Shown here: positions 16,547-25,620 of the stretch, one piece after another
How positions within the stretch are numbered: position 1 is the first letter of the stretch
Layout: each line of letters starts with the position of its first letter
Assembly (NCBI RefSeq): GCF_042648805.1
Contig: NZ_JBHRXZ010000024.1
Location: forward strand, 186,001 to 250,000
DNA: 64,000 nucleotides
Origin: Azomonas tarimensis
GTDB taxonomy: Bacteria > Pseudomonadota > Gammaproteobacteria > Pseudomonadales > Pseudomonadaceae
Direction: 5' to 3'
The notes under the pieces: generated by a model
The model's database searches: none
The model's input: only the letters and a program-made list of their open reading frames with translations
Told to the model about the DNA's origin: nothing
Translations under genes and position numbers: made by a program

Positions 16547-17296
16547 TCAGATCACCTTCGCCTCGTTCTTCAGTTTCTCCACCAGCTCGGCCACCGAGCC
16601 CACCTTGATGCCGGCGCTACGCGCGGCAGGTGCCTCGACCTTGAGCGTCTTGAGGGTGGAGCCAGTGGACACGCCGAGGGCGCCGGGGGTCAGGGTCTCG
16701 AGCGGCTTCTTCTTGGCCTTCATGATATTGGGCAGCGAGGCGTAGCGCGGCTCGTTCAGACGCAGATCGGTAGTCACGACCGCCGGCAGGTTCAATACCA
16801 CGGTCTGCAGGCCGCCATCGATCTCGCGGATGACCTTGAGCTTACCGTCTTCAACCTCGACCTTGGAGGCAAAGGTACCCTGGGCGAACCCACCCAGCGC
16901 TGCAAGCATCTGCCCGGTCTGGTTGTTGTCGCTGTCGATGGACTGCTTGCCGAGAATGACAAGCTGCGGCTGCTCCTTGTCCGCCACTGCCTTCAGCAGC
17001 TTGGCCACAGCCAGGGAGCTCAGCTCCTCCGAGCTTTCGACCAGAATGGCCCGATCGGCACCGAGCGCCAGAGCTGTCCGCAGTTGCTCCTGCGCCTGGG
17101 TCGGCCCCACCGAAACCGCAACGATCTCGGTCGCGATACCGCGCTCCTTCAGGCGCACCGCCTCTTCCACGGCGATCTCGCAGAACGGGTTCATGGACAT
17201 CTTCACATTGGCCAGTTCGACCGCAGAATTGTCCGGCTTGACCCTTACCTTGACGTTGTAGTCAACGACGCGTTTGACAGCTACAAGAACCTTCAT
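16547..17296 (-). CDS. etfB: Electron transfer flavoprotein beta subunit
   Basis: This 249-aa beta subunit begins MKVLVAVKRVVDYNVKVRVK and contains the AMP-binding/recognition regions MNPFCEIAVEEAVRLKE and LGKQSIDSDNNQTGQMLA; the C-terminal arm that contacts dehydrogenases follows. ATG 17296 is the standard family start. An in-frame extension to 17410 has no homology-like content and overlaps the promoter region. Confidence 0.97.
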   Translation of the reverse strand: MKVLVAVKRVVDYNVKVRVKPDNSAVELANVKMSMNPFCEIAVEEAVRLKERGIATEIVAVSVGPTQAQEQLRTALALGADRAILVESSEELSSLAVAKLLKAVADKEQPQLVILGKQSIDSDNNQTGQMLAALGGFAQGTFASKVEVEDGKLKVIREIDGGLQTVVLNLPAVVTTDLRLNEPRYASLPNIMKAKKKPLETLTPGALGVSTGSTLKTLKVEAPAARSAGIKVGSVAELVEKLKNEAKVI

Positions 17297-17397
17297 GGAT
17301 TCCTCGTCTTTCGATGAATGGGACGCCGCCAGGGCGGACCGGGCCGGAACGACATGACCTGCAATGACAGGTGTCCCGCTGGCGCTGAGGTGCCCGT

Positions 17398-17426
17398 ATC
17401 TTGACCGCACGCCGGGGGAGGGTCAA
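17398..17426 (-). promoter_or_regulatory. Probable sigma-70 promoter of etfBA
   Basis: Minus-strand -35 TTGACC and -10 CAAGAT are separated by 17 bases, about 100 bases upstream of the etfB ATG. The -35 is good and the -10 weak, so this is a moderate call. The whole 17297-17596 interval is the shared control region of etfBA and etfD. Confidence 0.45.
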
Positions 17427-17525
17427 TAAAACAAGTTCCACTTTAAATGGCGCGGATTTCCGGCCATCTTCGCGCTGTCGGATGGCAATCCGGAGCATCG
17501 AACTGGATCAAAATCGACGGACCTA

Positions 17526-17531
17526 TATAAT
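17526..17531 (+). promoter_or_regulatory. -10 box of etfD promoter
   Basis: A perfect TATAAT stands 66 bases upstream of the etfD ATG. The region 17 bases further upstream (CTGGAT) is a poor -35, so an activator may be needed. This is inferred from sequence only. Confidence 0.5.
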
Positions 17532-17596
17532 GCCCCGTCGCGGCTGACTCACGGATGAACAGCCTTTTATATAAGAAAGCCGAGTGGGAGATGCCT

Positions 17597-19252
17597 ATGG
17601 AACGCGAATACATGGAATTCGACGTGGTCGTGGTCGGCGCCGGGCCTGCCGGCCTCGCCGCAGCCTGCCGTCTCAAGCAAAGGGCTGCCGACGCAGGGCA
17701 GGATATCAGCGTCTGTGTCGTCGAAAAGGGTTCCGAAGTAGGCGCGCATATCCTCTCCGGCGCAGTGTTCGAGCCGCGCGCGCTGAGCGAACTGTTCCCG
17801 GACTGGCAGGCGCTGGGCGCCCCTCTCGAGACGCCAGTGCTGCGCGACGACATTTATCTGCTGAAAGGCCCCGATGCCGCTCGCAAGGTGCCCGATGCGC
17901 TGGTCCCCAAGACCATGCACAACCAGGGCAACTACATCATTTCCCTGGGCAACCTGTGCCGGTGGCTAGCCCAGCAGGCGGAAAACCTCGGGGTCGAGAT
18001 CTACCCGGGATTCGCCGCCCAGGAGCCGTTGATCGATGATAACGGTGTGGTCCGGGGAATCATTACCGGCGACCTGGGGATCGACCGTGAAGGCAACCCC
18101 AAGGACGGCATCTATACTCCCGGCATGGAGCTGCGCGGCAAGTACACCCTGTTCGCCGAAGGCTGCCGTGGGCATATCGGCAAGCAGCTGATCCAGCGTT
18201 TCCAGCTCAACGCCCAGGCCGATCCACAACACTACGCCATCGGCATCAAGGAACTCTGGGAGGTCGATCCGGCCAAGCATGAGCAGGGGCTGGTGGTACA
18301 CACCGCTGGCTGGCCCCTGGACAAGGAAAACCCCGGCGGTTCCTTCCTTTATCACCTGGAGAACAACCAGGTGGTGGTGGGCCTGATCGTCGACCTCTCC
18401 TATAGCAACCCTTACCTGTCGCCCTTCGACGAGTTCCAGCGCTACAAGCACCACCCGGTGATCCGCCAGTATCTCGAGGGCGGTACCCGACTGTCCTATG
18501 GTGCCCGGGCCATCACCAAGGGCGGCTTGAACAGCCTGCCGAAGATGACCTTCAAGGGCGGCCTGCTGATCGGCTGCGATGCTGGCACCCTGAACTTCGC
18601 CAAGATCAAGGGCAGCCATACCGCGATGAAGTCGGGCATGCTCGCCGCCGAGACCATCGCCGATGCCCTGTTCGCCGGCGACGAGGGCGGCGCTGAACTG
18701 AGTGCCTACGAGCAGGCGTTCAAGAAAAGCTGGGTATACGAAGAGCTCTACGGCAGCCGCAATTTCGGTCCGGCAATCCACAAGTGGGGATCGGTGTTGG
18801 GCGGCGCCTTCAATTTCATCGACCAGAACCTTTTCGGCGGCAAGATACCCTTCACCCTGCGCGACACCCGCCCCGATTACGCTCAGCTCAAGACCGCGGC
18901 GCAATCGCAGAAAATCGACTACCCCAAGCCCGATGGCAAACTCAGCTTCGACAAGCTGAGCTCGGTGTTTCTGTCGAACACCAATCATGAGGAGGATCAG
19001 CCGATCCACCTCAAGCTCAGCGACCCGAACATCCCCATCGCGCAGAACCTGCCCAAATATGACGAGCCCGCCCAGCGTTACTGCCCGGCAGGGGTCTATG
19101 AGGTGGTCACTGCCGACGATGGTGCCAAGCGCTTCCAGATCAATGCGCAGAACTGCGTCCACTGCAAGACCTGCGACATCAAGGATCCGGCCCAGAACAT
19201 CACCTGGGTAGCGCCCGAGGGCACAGGCGGGCCGAACTACCCGAACATGTGA
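17597..19252 (+). CDS. etfD: ETF-ubiquinone oxidoreductase
   Basis: EtfD is a membrane-associated FAD and 4Fe-4S enzyme that passes electrons from EtfAB to ubiquinone. The FAD Rossmann motif GAGPAG is at residues 14-19. The cluster ligands are C496, C520, C523 and C526 (CPAGVYEV, then CVHCKTCDIKDP). ATG 17597 (MEREYMEFDVVVVG) gives 551 aa, the usual length, with GGAG seven bases upstream; the in-frame ATG two codons earlier is less likely. Divergent from etfBA. Confidence 0.96.
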   Translation: MEREYMEFDVVVVGAGPAGLAAACRLKQRAADAGQDISVCVVEKGSEVGAHILSGAVFEPRALSELFPDWQALGAPLETPVLRDDIYLLKGPDAARKVPDALVPKTMHNQGNYIISLGNLCRWLAQQAENLGVEIYPGFAAQEPLIDDNGVVRGIITGDLGIDREGNPKDGIYTPGMELRGKYTLFAEGCRGHIGKQLIQRFQLNAQADPQHYAIGIKELWEVDPAKHEQGLVVHTAGWPLDKENPGGSFLYHLENNQVVVGLIVDLSYSNPYLSPFDEFQRYKHHPVIRQYLEGGTRLSYGARAITKGGLNSLPKMTFKGGLLIGCDAGTLNFAKIKGSHTAMKSGMLAAETIADALFAGDEGGAELSAYEQAFKKSWVYEELYGSRNFGPAIHKWGSVLGGAFNFIDQNLFGGKIPFTLRDTRPDYAQLKTAAQSQKIDYPKPDGKLSFDKLSSVFLSNTNHEEDQPIHLKLSDPNIPIAQNLPKYDEPAQRYCPAGVYEVVTADDGAKRFQINAQNCVHCKTCDIKDPAQNITWVAPEGTGGPNYPNM

Positions 19253-19259
19253 TGTGGGA

Positions 19260-19283
19260 GGGCCGCGCGCAGCTGCGCGGCCC
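19260..19283. terminator. Hairpin between convergent etfD and DUF1285 gene
   Basis: A perfect 9-bp inverted repeat GGGCCGCGC...GCGCGGCCC with a 6-base loop lies between the two stops. There is no T tract on either side, so it may act as an mRNA 3' end barrier rather than a classical terminator. Confidence 0.5.
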
Positions 19284-19288
19284 GCTGG

Positions 19289-19855
19289 CTAGACTTCCCC
19301 GATAGGGAAAAACACCTCGTCGCTGCAGACGCCAAGCCAGCGTTTGCCCTGCTCTTCACGCTCCACCGCGTGCTCGACCATTTCATAGAAGGGAGTGCGC
19401 TGGATTAGCGCCTCGAGCCCGGCACGCACATGTATGTAGGGCCTCGGCTCGCCACTTTGCTTATCGGTGACCACCCGGACCGGGTGATCCGCCCCCGCCA
19501 CCACCTCGTCCCCTGCATTGGTCGTGAAGCGCAGACGCTGCGTCACCCCACCTTCGATCTGCACCGAGACCGCCTGAAAAGGGGCATCGTCCACCTCGAT
19601 GCCAACCTTCTCCACGGGCGTGACCAGGAAGTACCGATCCCCGTCGCGACGAAGCACCCGGGAAAACAGCCGAACCATGGCCGCACGTTGCAGCGGCATG
19701 CCCTGATAATGCCAGGAGCCGTCGCGGGCGATTCGCATATCGATGTCGCCACAGAAAGGCGGGTCCCACAGGTGGACCGGCGGCAGGCCCGCCTCGCCTG
19801 GAATCTGCTCAAGCAGTTGCGCGACCTTAGGATCGCCAGGTGACGAATCTTTCAT
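19289..19855 (-). CDS. DUF1285 domain protein
   Basis: This 188-aa soluble protein belongs to the DUF1285 family, with hallmarks LPPVHLWDPPFCGDIDMRI, GSWHYQGMPLQRAAMVRLFS and DRYFLVTPVEKVGIEVDDAPF. No activity has been assigned that I know of. It starts at ATG 19855 and is preceded by the DUF4823 lipoprotein gene with a nine-base gap; the two are probably one transcript. The order etfD-DUF1285-DUF4823 is conserved in Pseudomonas. Confidence 0.87.
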   Translation of the reverse strand: MKDSSPGDPKVAQLLEQIPGEAGLPPVHLWDPPFCGDIDMRIARDGSWHYQGMPLQRAAMVRLFSRVLRRDGDRYFLVTPVEKVGIEVDDAPFQAVSVQIEGGVTQRLRFTTNAGDEVVAGADHPVRVVTDKQSGEPRPYIHVRAGLEALIQRTPFYEMVEHAVEREEQGKRWLGVCSDEVFFPIGEV

Positions 19856-19864
19856 GCTTCCTCC

Positions 19865-20479
19865 CTACCCTGAGAGCCCGAGCAGCCGCTGCGCATATTG
19901 CTGAAAGGGGCGCAGCAGCAGGTCCTCGGGCCTGGTGTCATAGATGGATAGAAGACCACCACGAACCCGGATGCGTGCGGTATCGACCAGATATCCCGTC
20001 CCGATTTCGATCAGCATCAGTTGTACCACACCCGAGTCCACGCCCAGGCGGTTGGCTGCGCGCTGCTCGTTCCACTCCTCGTAAGTTCCAATGCGGTCAT
20101 CGGCACTGGCAAAGCGGCTGTACAGGATATAGTGCGAGCCTGCGTGACGCCCTTGCTCCAGCGCTTCTTCGAGCCCCAGGGGCTGGGCCGCTCGGCGAAC
20201 CCGCGGGAAGTATTCGACAAATCCTGTAAATGCCGAATCCGCAACCACATTTGGCCGCGGATAGGCCTCACCGGCCGGGACGAAGTGGCCCTGGGCGATG
20301 AATATCGCTGAGTCAGCCTGCAATCGCCAGCCACTCGAACGCTGCGCCACGCTGTGATCGAGCAGCCCGACGTCGCGCAGGTGCTGCCGCGAGACCTCGG
20401 CCATATCGCTCACCTTCATGCAGCCCCCGAGCAGGCACACCCAGAGCCCCAGGCCCAGCCCCCGGAAAATCACCCGCAT
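19865..20479 (-). CDS. DUF4823 lipoprotein
   Basis: The 204-aa protein has a signal peptide (MRVIFRGLGLGLWVCLLGGC) with lipobox LGGC, then a small periplasmic domain with YILYSRFASADDRIGTYEEW and VVQLMLIEIGTGYLVDTARI, matching DUF4823. ATG 20479 has GGAG seven bases upstream; the longer in-frame reading to 20617 lacks a signal peptide at its start. It is divergent from the PLP enzyme gene, with about 106 bases between. Function unknown. Confidence 0.82.
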   Translation of the reverse strand: MRVIFRGLGLGLWVCLLGGCMKVSDMAEVSRQHLRDVGLLDHSVAQRSSGWRLQADSAIFIAQGHFVPAGEAYPRPNVVADSAFTGFVEYFPRVRRAAQPLGLEEALEQGRHAGSHYILYSRFASADDRIGTYEEWNEQRAANRLGVDSGVVQLMLIEIGTGYLVDTARIRVRGGLLSIYDTRPEDLLLRPFQQYAQRLLGLSG

Positions 20480-20585
20480 TGCGTCTCTCCTGCCGGTGTC
20501 GAATTCCCGGCGCACTCCCCCGCGTTTGCAGAAATCGCGCCAGCAGCGGTTATGATCGGGGGGAGCCCTACCGCCAGGAGTACAG

Positions 20586-21719
20586 ATGAACAACCATGCC
20601 GATGAATTTCCTCTCACGCCGGGACTGCATTATCTGAACCATGCGGCGGTGGCTCCCTGGCCACGCCGTGCCGCGCAGGCGGTGGCGGCTTTCGCCGAGC
20701 AGAACATGCAGACCGGGGCGCGCGACTACCCCATATGGCTGCAGGTGGAGCAGCGGTTGCGCAATCGCCTGAGACGCCTGCTGAATGCGCCGAGCAGCGA
20801 CGATCTGGCATTGGTGAAAAACACCTCCGAGGCGTTGTCTTTCGTCGCGTTCGGCCTGGACTGGAATCCCGGTGATCAGGTCATCATCAGTGACGAGGAA
20901 TTTCCCTCCAACCGGGTGGTGTGGGAGGCGCTGGCACCTCGGGGAGTCGAGGTGATCGAGGTCAGCCTATTAGGCCCGGATCCCGAACAGAACCTCCTCG
21001 CCGCCGTTGGCCCCCGGACCCGGTTGCTGTCGATCAGCGCGGTGCAGTACGCCAGCGGGCTGCGCCTGGACCTCGAGCGGCTCGGCATGGGCTGCGAGCG
21101 GCGCGGGGTTCTCTTCTGCATCGACGCAATCCAGCAGCTCGGTGCGCTTCCCTTCGACGTGCAAACAAGTCGCTGCGCCTTCGCCATGGCAGACGGCCAC
21201 AAGTGGATGCTCGGGCCGGAGGGACTTGGCGTCTTCTACTGCAGGCAAGATCTGCGCGAGCAACTCAGGTTGCACGAGTATGGTTGGCACATGCTCGAGC
21301 ATGCCGGGGACTACGATCGCCGCGACTGGCAGCCGGCACGAAGTTCCCGTCGTTTCGAATGCGGCAGCCCCAACCTGCTTGGATGCATGGCGTTGGAGGC
21401 GAGCCTGTCACTGCTTGAAGAGGTGGGCATGGAGTCGGTGGCCAGGATGCTCGGCGAACGGGTCGAGCAACTGCAGCAAGGCCTCAGGCGTATCTCCGGT
21501 GTCGAGTTGCTCAGTCCTTCTGATTCGGCTCGCCGGGCCGGGATCCTGACCTTCCGGATGAGCGACTGGAGCAATGAGGCGCTCTTCGCGCGGCTCAAGT
21601 CCGAGCAGGTGGTCTGCGCACAGCGGGGCGGCGGAATTCGCTTCTCCCCGCACTTCTATACCCCCACCGAGGTGATCGAGGACAGCCTTGCCCTGATCCG
21701 ATCCCTGGCCCGTGGCTGA
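20586..21719 (+). CDS. Class V PLP-dependent aminotransferase/desulfurase-like enzyme
   Basis: This 377-aa fold-type I enzyme has the class V signature FAMADGHKWMLGPEGLGVFY with PLP lysine K206. The start (LTPGLHYLNHAAVAPWP) and end (GGGIRFSPHFYTPTEVIEDSL) resemble the isopenicillin-N epimerase / cysteine desulfurase-like branch. A Cys precedes the GGGIR motif, but the SufS-type active-site loop is not evident, so desulfurase activity is uncertain. ATG 20586 has AGGAG five bases upstream. It is a single-gene unit between DUF4823 and tatD, without SufE or Isc partners. Confidence 0.82.
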   Translation: MNNHADEFPLTPGLHYLNHAAVAPWPRRAAQAVAAFAEQNMQTGARDYPIWLQVEQRLRNRLRRLLNAPSSDDLALVKNTSEALSFVAFGLDWNPGDQVIISDEEFPSNRVVWEALAPRGVEVIEVSLLGPDPEQNLLAAVGPRTRLLSISAVQYASGLRLDLERLGMGCERRGVLFCIDAIQQLGALPFDVQTSRCAFAMADGHKWMLGPEGLGVFYCRQDLREQLRLHEYGWHMLEHAGDYDRRDWQPARSSRRFECGSPNLLGCMALEASLSLLEEVGMESVARMLGERVEQLQQGLRRISGVELLSPSDSARRAGILTFRMSDWSNEALFARLKSEQVVCAQRGGGIRFSPHFYTPTEVIEDSLALIRSLARG

Positions 21720-21728
21720 GGCCATCGA

Positions 21729-22514
21729 TCAGGTGCCGACGCGGGCCAGCGGAAAGAGGCGCTTGAAGTTCCGTGTGGTCTGCTCGGCGAAGCTCTCGTA
21801 GGGCACGCCACGCAACTCGGCGAGAAAGGCCGCCACCTCACGCACGTACTGCGGCAGATTGGGCTTGCCACGATAAGGCACCGGCGCAAGGTAGGGCGCA
21901 TCGGTCTCCACCAGCAGGCGATCGGCAGGCACCTGCCGCGCCACCTCACGCAGGGCGTCGGCGTTGCGAAAGGTCACGATGCCAGATAGCGAAATGTAGA
22001 AGCCCATGTCCAACGCTGCACGAGCCATCTCCCAGTCTTCGGTGAAACAGTGCAGCACGCCGGCCTGAGGAAGCGCGGCCTCGCGCAGGAGCGCCAGCGT
22101 GTCGGCCCGAGCCTCGCGGGTATGCACGATAACCGGCTTTCCTGTTACCCGAGCGGCTTCGAGATGCAGCTGGAACGACGCCTGCTGCATGAAGGCGGAT
22201 TCGGGCTCATAGTGGTAGTCCAGGCCGGTCTCGCCGATCGCCACGGCATGCGGATGCCGCAGTTCATCCAGCAGCCAGTCGAGCCTCGGCTCGGCACCTG
22301 CCTGCAGATCAAGAGGATGCACGCCGATGGAGCAATCCACGTCCGCGTAGCGCGCGGTCAGTTGCTTGACCGCCGCCGCATTGTCCGTGCTGACACCAAT
22401 ACATAGAAAATGACCGACACCGCGCTCGCGTGCCGCCTGCAAGGCTCCGTCGAGCGAGCCTTGGTGGGCAGCCAGATCCAGGCGATCCAGATGGCAGTGG
22501 GAATCTACAAGCAT
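21729..22514 (-). CDS. TatD-family metal-dependent hydrolase
   Basis: The 261-aa TIM-barrel enzyme has the metal-binding HCH at residues 6-8 (MLVDSHCHLDRLD), the GETGLDYHYE motif, VIVHTREA, HCFTEDW and ETDAPYLAPVPYRGK. Family members are 3'-5' exonucleases or deoxyribonucleases. It is the YcfH-type gene downstream of pilZ, as in other pseudomonads. ATG start at 22514. Confidence 0.93.
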   Translation of the reverse strand: MLVDSHCHLDRLDLAAHQGSLDGALQAARERGVGHFLCIGVSTDNAAAVKQLTARYADVDCSIGVHPLDLQAGAEPRLDWLLDELRHPHAVAIGETGLDYHYEPESAFMQQASFQLHLEAARVTGKPVIVHTREARADTLALLREAALPQAGVLHCFTEDWEMARAALDMGFYISLSGIVTFRNADALREVARQVPADRLLVETDAPYLAPVPYRGKPNLPQYVREVAAFLAELRGVPYESFAEQTTRNFKRLFPLARVGT

Positions 22515-22559
22515 CAGGGCATCCGCGGCGGCGCCGCAACAATCATCGAGCCGTGCGGC

Positions 22560-22916
22560 TCACATGGTGTGGGTTGACCGATCCGACTTGAGCGCACCGG
22601 CGAGATAGGTCTCGATTTTATTCCGAGCCGGGCTGTCGGCATCGTTGAACTGTACCCCGATACCCGCGGCGCGATTGCCTTGAGCGCCCTTGGGCGTGAT
22701 CCAGACCACCTTGCCTGCCACCGGGATTTTCTCGGGCTCGTCCATGAGGCTCAACAGCATGAAGACTTCGTCGCCGAGCCGGTAGGTCTTGTTGGTGGGG
22801 ATGAACAGCCCCCCATGTTTGATGAACGGCATGTAGGCCGCGTAGAGGACGGACTTGTCCTTGATGGTAAGCGAGAGAATTCCATTTCGCGGGCCCAAGT
22901 TAGGCGGCAGGTTCAT
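22560..22916 (-). CDS. pilZ: Type IV pilus biogenesis protein PilZ
   Basis: This is the founding PilZ protein, 118 aa (MNLPPNLGPRNGILSLTIKD...). It is needed for type IV pilus assembly and works with FimX and the ATPase PilB. Unlike most PilZ domains it lacks the RxxxR and D/NxSxxG c-di-GMP ligands, and neither motif is visible here. I chose ATG 22916, with AAGGA just upstream; a longer in-frame reading to 23006 overlaps the holB end. It is co-transcribed with holB. Confidence 0.95.
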   Translation of the reverse strand: MNLPPNLGPRNGILSLTIKDKSVLYAAYMPFIKHGGLFIPTNKTYRLGDEVFMLLSLMDEPEKIPVAGKVVWITPKGAQGNRAAGIGVQFNDADSPARNKIETYLAGALKSDRSTHTM

Positions 22917-22947
22917 GTGTCCTTCCAACATCGGTTTGGGGGTGATT

Positions 22948-23934
22948 CTAGCTCGGCCCCGGCAGGCTTGCCCACTGCACAAGCAAGGTCTCGAGCAGCA
23001 GCACACGGTTCAGATTGGCCTTGGCCAGCACTTTCTGTCGCTGCGCCAGCAACCAGTCCTGCATGGCCAGTACCCTCGCTGAGGACGATTTCTGCGCCAG
23101 GTAGCGAACCACCTTGGCAGTGTCCTTCGGACCCAGCCCCAGATCATCCTCGGTGAGCTGGAAGCGCAGCACCAGCAGCGACCATTCGCAAAACCAGTCG
23201 AACAATAGCACGAGAGGCAGCGCATTCCATTGCTCGGCCAGTTGGCTGGGCGTGATCTGCTGCTTGTGCAGCTTCTTGAGCCCCTCCACCACCTGCGCCC
23301 GAAGCGCCAGCCCGCCCTGCTGGTGCAGCCTGACTGCACCCAAGGGCGAACCCGCGGCCAGCTGCAACAAGACCTCGCGGCATTCGTCATCCAGCTCCGG
23401 GAGGCGCCGCCCCAGCCACTCCAGAGCCTGCCCCCATTCCGGGAGGGGAAACGCCTGCTGCACACAGCGACTCCTGATGGTGGGCAGCAACCGGCTCGGC
23501 TGATGGCTGATGAGAATCAGGTGGGTATTGCCGGACGGTTCTTCCAGGCTCTTCAGCAAGGCATTGGCAGCGTTGAGGTTCATCGCCTCGGCGGGTTCGA
23601 GCAAGACCACCTTGCGGCCGCCGAGCTGAGCGGTCTGTACGACAAAGCCGACCAGATCCCGGACCTGGTCGACCTTGATCGCCTTGTCAGCTTCCTCTGG
23701 CTCGAGCAGGTAGTGATCGGGATGGGTGCCAGCGGCCAATAGCAGGCAACTCTTGCATTGCCCGCAGGCAACCGGGGGTTGCGGTCGCTGGCAGAGCAGG
23801 AAGGCCACCAAGCCGTCGGCGAAGGCTCGCTTGCCCACCCCGGCCGGGCCATGGAACAGGTAGGCATGCGGATGTTGCCCTCGGCTGGTGAGCTGCGCGC
23901 GGAGCGCGGACTGCCACGGGTAGCAATCAACCAC
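22948..23934 (-). CDS. holB: DNA polymerase III delta' subunit
   Basis: HolB is a clamp-loader subunit. The 328-aa protein has a P-loop-like GPAGVGK (29-35), the zinc-site cysteines (LLCQRPQPPVACGQCKSC region) and the SRC motif in LPTIRSRCVQQ. I prefer GTG 23934 (reads MVDCYPWQ), with GGAG seven bases upstream and the family-like MxDxYPWQ beginning; GTG 23940 is also in frame. It overlaps the end of tmk by eight bases. Confidence 0.93.
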   Translation of the reverse strand: MVDCYPWQSALRAQLTSRGQHPHAYLFHGPAGVGKRAFADGLVAFLLCQRPQPPVACGQCKSCLLLAAGTHPDHYLLEPEEADKAIKVDQVRDLVGFVVQTAQLGGRKVVLLEPAEAMNLNAANALLKSLEEPSGNTHLILISHQPSRLLPTIRSRCVQQAFPLPEWGQALEWLGRRLPELDDECREVLLQLAAGSPLGAVRLHQQGGLALRAQVVEGLKKLHKQQITPSQLAEQWNALPLVLLFDWFCEWSLLVLRFQLTEDDLGLGPKDTAKVVRYLAQKSSSARVLAMQDWLLAQRQKVLAKANLNRVLLLETLLVQWASLPGPS

Positions 23935-24559
23935 GGGCACGCTCCAGCAACTCGGGAAGCAAAGCGTCTAGCGCACTTTGCACAGCGGCCAGCGGCTGTG
24001 CCGCATCCACCACGCGGTACCGCGCCGGAGCTTGCCCCGCGCGCTGCAGATACATGGAACGCACGGCCTGGAAAAATTCCCCGGCCTCCTGTTCGAAACG
24101 ATCCAGCCTCCCTCGCGCGGCCGCCCTGGCGAGGCCGGTGGCCACCGGCAGATCGAACAGCAGCGTCAGGTCGGGTCGCAGGTCACCCTGCACGAACTGC
24201 TCGAGCTGCTCGATCCGCGCCAGAGACAGACCTCGCCCACCACCCTGATAGGCATAGGTTGCATCGGTAAAGCGATCACAGAGCACCACCGCACCCCGTG
24301 CCAGGGCTGGCCGAATAACCTGGGCGAGGTGTTGCGCGCGCGCAGCGAAGACCAGTAAAAGTTCGGTATCCGCCGCCATGGGTTCGTCACAGGGGGTCAG
24401 CAACAACTCGCGGATACGTTCGGCCAGGGCCGTGCCGCCCGGCTCACGGGTGAGCACCACGTCCAGCCCGTGCTCTCTGAGCCGCTCGGCCAGGTATTCG
24501 CGATTGGTGCTCTTGCCCGCCCCTTCCGGCCCTTCAAGCGTGATGAAAAGGCCCATCAT
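23927..24559 (-). CDS. tmk: Thymidylate kinase
   Basis: Tmk phosphorylates dTMP to dTDP. The P-loop GPEGAGKST is at residues 10-18, the DR-Y/F motif appears as CDRFTDATYAYQGGGRGL, and the lid region has ARAAARGRLDRFE. Length 210 aa. Its ATG overlaps the mltG stop, and a second ATG follows directly, so the start may be either of the two. Confidence 0.97.
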   Translation of the reverse strand: MMGLFITLEGPEGAGKSTNREYLAERLREHGLDVVLTREPGGTALAERIRELLLTPCDEPMAADTELLLVFAARAQHLAQVIRPALARGAVVLCDRFTDATYAYQGGGRGLSLARIEQLEQFVQGDLRPDLTLLFDLPVATGLARAAARGRLDRFEQEAGEFFQAVRSMYLQRAGQAPARYRVVDAAQPLAAVQSALDALLPELLERARG

Positions 24560-25620
24560 TCCACCACCTCGGGGCTGACCGAGGATTGCGGCGGCGGGCT
24601 GGACCGGTAGTCGGCCCGACGGTTGAGCTGGTAGGCACGCACTGCCCGGTTGTGCTCGTCGAGGGTGTCGCTGAACTGATGGCTACCATCTCCGCGCGCG
24701 ACGAAGAACAGGCTGGTACCCTCTTCCGGATGCAACGCCGCATGGATGGCCTCGCGCCCGACCATGGCGATCGGTGTCGGCGGCAAGCCTGCCGTGGTGT
24801 AGGTGTTATAGGGCGTCGGGGTACGTAGATGGGTACGCGTGATGCGCCCGGCATAGCTCTCGCCGAGGCCGTAGATTACGGTCGGATCGGTCTGCAGTAG
24901 CATGCCCTTCTCCAGACGGCGGATGAAGACGCCTGCGATCTGCCCACGTTCATGGGGCACGCCGGTCTCCTTTTCGATGATGGAGGCCATGATCAGCGCC
25001 TCGTAGGGATTCTTGTAGGGCAAGCCCTCGCTACGCTTCTCCCATTCATCGCTGAGCACCGCCTCGAGCCGCACGAAAGCACGGCGCAGCAGTTCGAGGT
25101 CGCTCAGCCCGCGGGTGAAGGCATAGGTGTCGGGGAAGAATCGACCTTCCGGGTGCAGATCGGGCTGACCCAGGCGCGCCATGACGTCCTCATCGCTCAG
25201 GCCTGCGAGGGTCTGCTCGAGCTTGGGCTGCCCCGCCAGGGCGGCGCGCACCTGGCGGAAGTTCCAACCCTCGACCAGGGTAAAGGTGTGCTGCACCACT
25301 TCGCCCCGCTGCCATAGCCCGACCAGGTCGGCGACCCGCATACCCGGGGTCAGGCGATATTCGCCGCTATGCAGGGTCTGGCTCGGCAGATTCAGCCGCC
25401 AGTAGAGACGCAGCCAGAACGAATCTTCCAGCGTGCCTTCGGCTTCAAGGCGCCGAAACAGTCCGCTCGGGGTATCGCCAGAGCGCACCTCGAGAAATTG
25501 CGGCTCATCGATCGCCATCGCCTGGCCCAATGCCGAACGCTGTTTCCAACTGGCATAACCAAGGCCCATCGCAGCGAGAAGAGCCGCGGCCAGCAGGACT
25601 ACTATCAGTTTACGAATCAC
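24556..25620 (-). CDS. mltG: Endolytic murein transglycosylase MltG
   Basis: MltG cuts nascent glycan strands and sets their length. The 354-aa protein has an N-terminal membrane anchor (KLIVVLLAAALLAAMGLGYA, residues 4-23), then the YceG domain with catalytic Glu in ASIIEKETGVP and the LLQTDPTVIYGLG and TPYNTYTTAGLPPTPI signatures. The start is GTG 25620, inside a GTGA overlap with the pabC stop, which indicates translational coupling. Confidence 0.96.
   Translation of the reverse strand: MIRKLIVVLLAAALLAAMGLGYASWKQRSALGQAMAIDEPQFLEVRSGDTPSGLFRRLEAEGTLEDSFWLRLYWRLNLPSQTLHSGEYRLTPGMRVADLVGLWQRGEVVQHTFTLVEGWNFRQVRAALAGQPKLEQTLAGLSDEDVMARLGQPDLHPEGRFFPDTYAFTRGLSDLELLRRAFVRLEAVLSDEWEKRSEGLPYKNPYEALIMASIIEKETGVPHERGQIAGVFIRRLEKGMLLQTDPTVIYGLGESYAGRITRTHLRTPTPYNTYTTAGLPPTPIAMVGREAIHAALHPEEGTSLFFVARGDGSHQFSDTLDEHNRAVRAYQLNRRADYRSSPPPQSSVSPEVVE

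Noticed and set aside
17966..19162. 398-aa open frame opposite etfD
   Set aside because: Shadow of the conserved etfD frame; no recognisable motif.
20526..20556. TTGCAG-19-TATGAT as promoter of the PLP enzyme gene
   Set aside because: The 19-base spacing and weak -35 make it too uncertain to annotate.
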